Below are positions 5,838 to 8,171 of a DNA stretch of 8,171 nucleotides, piece by piece; the first letter of the stretch is position 1; every line of letters begins with the position of its first letter. The notes under the pieces are model-generated. The model was given only the letters and a program-made list of their open reading frames with translations. It was not told the DNA's origin and searched no databases. Made by a program: the position numbers and the translations under genes. This DNA comes from Oscillospiraceae bacterium. Lineage in GTDB: Bacteria; Bacillota; Clostridia; Oscillospirales; Ruminococcaceae. Location of the stretch: positions 1 to 8,171 of the forward strand of contig JAITVU010000162.1 in the NCBI GenBank assembly GCA_031285645.1, given 5' to 3'.

Positions 5838-6614
5838 TTATGCCTTCCGCTGTACGCCCTTTAACCGGCGAATATATTCCGATACCTTTGGCCCTGCCGC
5901 TTTGGCATACTCGCCGACCAGCTTCACAATAGCGCTGCCAACAATCACGCCGTCAGCTATGGTACTGTATTTTTCAACTTGTTCTTCGCTTGAAATTCCG
6001 AAGCCGACGGCCACCTGAAGCCCGGTTGCGGCACGGATATCCCGTATAACAGCCCTAATGTCCGTGGTGATGGACTGCCTCATTCCCGTAACGCCCATGG
6101 AAGACACCAGGTAAAGAAAACCCTCGGCGTTTTTAGCGATCGCCTCAATCCGCTGGTTGGATGTGGGCGCTATCAGTGTCACCAATTCCACGCCGTACTG
6201 ATTCGCGACAACCTTGACCTCTGCCTGTTCCTCATAGGGGAGATCGGGGATAATAATGCCGCAGACGCCAATTTCACGGCATTTTGCGAAAAAACGCTCA
6301 TAGCCGAAGACGAATACCGGATTCAGGTAGGTCATGAACACCAGCGGCACACGCACACGCCTCTTTAGTGACGCCACCATCCCGAACACGCCGTCGAGTT
6401 TTGTGCCGGCTGACAATGCCCGGATACTGGCCTGTTGGATCACCTCGCCCTCCGCGATCGGGTCGGAAAACGGAATGCCAATTTCTATCAAATCCGCACC
6501 GGCCTCCTGCGCTTCAACGATAAGCTCGGCCGCGGTTTCAAGATCCGGGTCGCCCGCCATCAGATAGGCGATAAAAGCCTTGCCGTTCTCAAAAGCATCA
6601 GCAATTCTACTCAT
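5838..6614 (-). CDS. trpA: Tryptophan synthase alpha chain
   Basis: TrpA splits indole-3-glycerol phosphate into indole and glyceraldehyde 3-phosphate and passes indole through a tunnel to TrpB in the alpha2-beta2 complex. The 258-aa TIM barrel has AYLMAGDPD near the start, the catalytic Glu44 in [12 protein letters not shown], and the phosphate-binding segments GVTGMR, VGFGIS and GSAIV. The second catalytic acid, Asp60 in the Salmonella enzyme, aligns with Glu55 (AEGEVIQ) here. The frame is open further upstream, but the start is placed at the ATG of MSRIADAF because a GGGGGAGG sequence precedes it by 6 bases and the length then matches the family. The ATG overlaps the trpB stop by 8 bases. 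Confidence 0.96.
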   Translation of the reverse strand: MSRIADAFENGKAFIAYLMAGDPDLETAAELIVEAQEAGADLIEIGIPFSDPIAEGEVIQQASIRALSAGTKLDGVFGMVASLKRRVRVPLVFMTYLNPVFVFGYERFFAKCREIGVCGIIIPDLPYEEQAEVKVVANQYGVELVTLIAPTSNQRIEAIAKNAEGFLYLVSSMGVTGMRQSITTDIRAVIRDIRAATGLQVAVGFGISSEEQVEKYSTIADGVIVGSAIVKLVGEYAKAAGPKVSEYIRRLKGVQRKA

Positions 6615-7791
6615 GGATATCCTCCCCCTGATAGCGTGCAACCGCCGCCACATCCTTGTCGCCCCGCCCGGAAAGGCAGATAACGACCACCTGATCCTTC
6701 GTCATTGTCCCGGCCAGCTTCACCGCATGGTATACGGCGTGTGCCGATTCAATGGCCGGGATGATGCCTTCCGTGCGTGAAAGATAGTTGAACGCTTCTA
6801 CAGCCTCGTCGTCCGTAACCGGGATGTATTCCGCCCGTCCTGTTTCATGCAGATTGGCATGCTCCGGGCCGATACCGGGATAGTCCAGGCCCGCCGATAT
6901 GGAGTATACCGGCATAATCTGCCCGAACTCATCCTGGCAAAACAGGCTCTTCATGCCGTGCAGCACCCCGGTCGAGCCCTTGGCGATGGTGGCGGCGTGC
7001 TGTTCGGTGTCGACGCCTTTGCCCGCGGCCTCACAGCCGATCAGGCGGACGGAGGGTTCCCCGATAAAGTCGTAAAACGCGCCGATGGCGTTGGAGCCGC
7101 CGCCAACACAAGCCACCACCGCATCCGGCAGACGGCCCTCCTCCTTCTGGAGCTGCGTGCGGATCTCTTTGCCGATGACGCTCTGGAAATCGCGCACGAT
7201 CATCGGGAAGGGATGCGGCCCCATCACTGAGCCCAACACGTAATGCGTATCGTCCACCCGGCTGCTCCACTCGCGCATGGTCTCATTCACGGCGTCCTTG
7301 AGCGTCATTGTGCCGGAGGTTACAGCGTGGACTTTTGCCCCCAGCAGCCTCATCCTGTAGACGTTGAGAGCTTGCCGCTCGGTGTCCTCCTTACCCATAA
7401 ATACCTCGCACGCCATGCCGAGAAGCGCGGCGGCGGTGGCGGTCGCAACCCCGTGCTGCCCCGCGCCGGTCTCGGCGATCAGCCGCGTTTTGCCCATCCC
7501 TTTCGCTAGGAGCGCCTGCCCCAGCACGTTGTTGATCTTGTGGGAGCCTGTGTGGTTTAAATCCTCGCGCTTGAGGTAGATTTTGGCGCCTCCGGTTTTG
7601 TCCGTCAGGTTTTTTGCAAAATATAACAGCGACGGCCGTCCGGCGTACCGATTCAGCAGGCCTGCCAGTTCCGATTGAAATACGGGGTCTTTTCGACAGC
7701 CTTCGTATGCTTCCTCAAGCTCGTGCAGTGTGTTCATCAGTGTTTCGGGAACATACTGTCCGCCGTATTGTCCGTATCGTCCTGTATTCAT
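6607..7791 (-). CDS. trpB: Tryptophan synthase beta chain
   Basis: TrpB joins indole with L-serine on PLP to make tryptophan. The 394-aa protein has the usual length. Lys85 in HTGSHKINN is the PLP lysine; Glu107 in AETGAGQHG is the catalytic acid/base; GGGSNAIG (230-237) holds the PLP phosphate; Asp303 in [11 protein letters not shown] is the residue that closes the active site; Ser374 in CLSGRGDKD contacts the pyridine nitrogen. This is the classical TrpB1 type that partners TrpA. The ATG overlaps the trpF stop by 4 bases (ATGA), and AAGGAGGG lies 7 bases upstream inside trpF, which supports the start and coupled translation. All key residues are present. Confidence 0.97.
   Translation of the reverse strand: MNTGRYGQYGGQYVPETLMNTLHELEEAYEGCRKDPVFQSELAGLLNRYAGRPSLLYFAKNLTDKTGGAKIYLKREDLNHTGSHKINNVLGQALLAKGMGKTRLIAETGAGQHGVATATAAALLGMACEVFMGKEDTERQALNVYRMRLLGAKVHAVTSGTMTLKDAVNETMREWSSRVDDTHYVLGSVMGPHPFPMIVRDFQSVIGKEIRTQLQKEEGRLPDAVVACVGGGSNAIGAFYDFIGEPSVRLIGCEAAGKGVDTEQHAATIAKGSTGVLHGMKSLFCQDEFGQIMPVYSISAGLDYPGIGPEHANLHETGRAEYIPVTDDEAVEAFNYLSRTEGIIPAIESAHAVYHAVKLAGTMTKDQVVVICLSGRGDKDVAAVARYQGEDIHE
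6621..6628 (-). promoter_or_regulatory. Ribosome binding site that decides the trpA start
   Basis: GGGGGAGG lies 6 bases before the ATG at 6612-6614 and inside the trpB coding sequence. An upstream in-frame ATG at 6651-6653 would add 13 residues ([13 protein letters not shown]) not seen in the family and has no comparable site. Confidence 0.8.
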
Positions 7792-8171
7792 TCTCTTACC
7801 CTCCTTGCAGTTTCGATGAACTGACTGATTTTATCGGGATTTTTCATCACGCCGGTCTCCACGCCGCTGCTCACGTCCACGCAAAAGGGACGCAACAGGC
7901 GTATTGCTTCGGTGACGTTTTGCTGATGGAGTCCTCCGGCGAGGAAAAAAGGTCCGCTCACGCCTTTCAGCAGCGTCCAGTCGAACGCGGTTCCGCTTCC
8001 GCCGCGTTGACTGCCGCCGGTGTCAAACAGGGGATAGTCCGCAAGCTGTGAAACGGGGCCGGGCGGCCTGTCGATAACCGGGGTTGCCCGGATAATCGGC
8101 CCGTCAAAACGATGTCTGAGCCGGGCAATATACCCTTCATCCTCGTCCCCGTGAAGCTGCACACAGTCGAT
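7788..8171 (-). CDS. trpF: Phosphoribosylanthranilate isomerase, 5'-truncated by window edge
   Basis: TrpF converts phosphoribosylanthranilate to carboxyphenylaminodeoxyribulose 5-phosphate, the step before indole-glycerol phosphate synthase. Only the C-terminal ~127 codons are in the window, and the start lies beyond the right edge. They carry the family pattern [24 protein letters not shown] (the expected catalytic Asp at its start and the phosphate-binding GGSG), [12 protein letters not shown] and [11 protein letters not shown]. The order trpF-trpB-trpA agrees with the usual Firmicutes trp operon, so trpC, trpD and others should lie to the right. Confidence 0.95.
   Translation of the reverse strand: MDCVQLHGDEDEGYIARLRHRFDGPIIRATPVIDRPPGPVSQLADYPLFDTGGSQRGGSGTAFDWTLLKGVSGPFFLAGGLHQQNVTEAIRLLRPFCVDVSSGVETGVMKNPDKISQFIETARRVRE

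Noticed and set aside
1..8171. CRISPR array, tRNA or rRNA gene
   Set aside because: No regularly spaced direct repeats, cloverleaf pattern or rRNA-like sequence was seen on either strand by eye.

Overview
The window looks like chromosomal DNA from a fairly GC-rich member of the Clostridia, perhaps the Oscillospiraceae or a related group. The evidence is Gram-positive style ribosome binding sites (AAGGAGG), Firmicutes-like protein sequences (a class I-beta DAHP synthase, a short NAD-type prephenate dehydrogenase, a clostridial M15/peptidoglycan-binding protein) and debris of typically clostridial families. The placement is inferred from protein resemblance only; no rRNA or other marker is present.

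Layout. At the left edge, on the + strand, are the 3' part of a DAHP synthase gene (aroF) and a complete prephenate dehydrogenase gene (tyrA), overlapping by 4 bases. At the right edge, on the - strand, are trpF (5' end outside the window), trpB and trpA, joined by 4-base and 8-base overlaps. The two aromatic amino-acid blocks point towards each other. AroF makes the first intermediate of the shikimate pathway, TyrA commits prephenate to tyrosine, and TrpF, TrpB and TrpA carry out late steps of tryptophan synthesis.

Between tyrA and trpA lie about 4 kb that hold mostly gene wreckage. From left to right these are: a 235-base stretch with no gene; a roughly 150-bp MITE-like element with terminal inverted repeats; an AraC-type regulator fragment that stops at that element; a frameshifted fragment of an extracellular solute-binding protein; one intact gene, a 220-aa M15 peptidase with a peptidoglycan-binding domain; an unrecognised 50-codon open frame; the C-terminal remnant of a probable surface protein followed by a strong intrinsic terminator; a frameshifted methyl-accepting chemotaxis protein tail; a truncated 47-aa helix-turn-helix ORF resembling the small ORF of IS3-type elements, with a long hairpin before it; and a cysteine synthase (cysK) pseudogene.

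The cysK relic sits directly after trpA on the same strand and keeps its own ribosome binding site and ATG. It has lost its N-terminal core and its C-terminal part, carries a frameshift, and has an amber stop exactly where the PLP-binding lysine should be. Its 3' end breaks off at the IS3-like remnant. The simplest reading is a region between two core biosynthetic operons where mobile elements have inserted and genes have decayed. I found no convincing new multi-gene system. The best candidates for a second look are the MITE-like element, the intact M15 protein without a signal peptide, and the cysK lesion.
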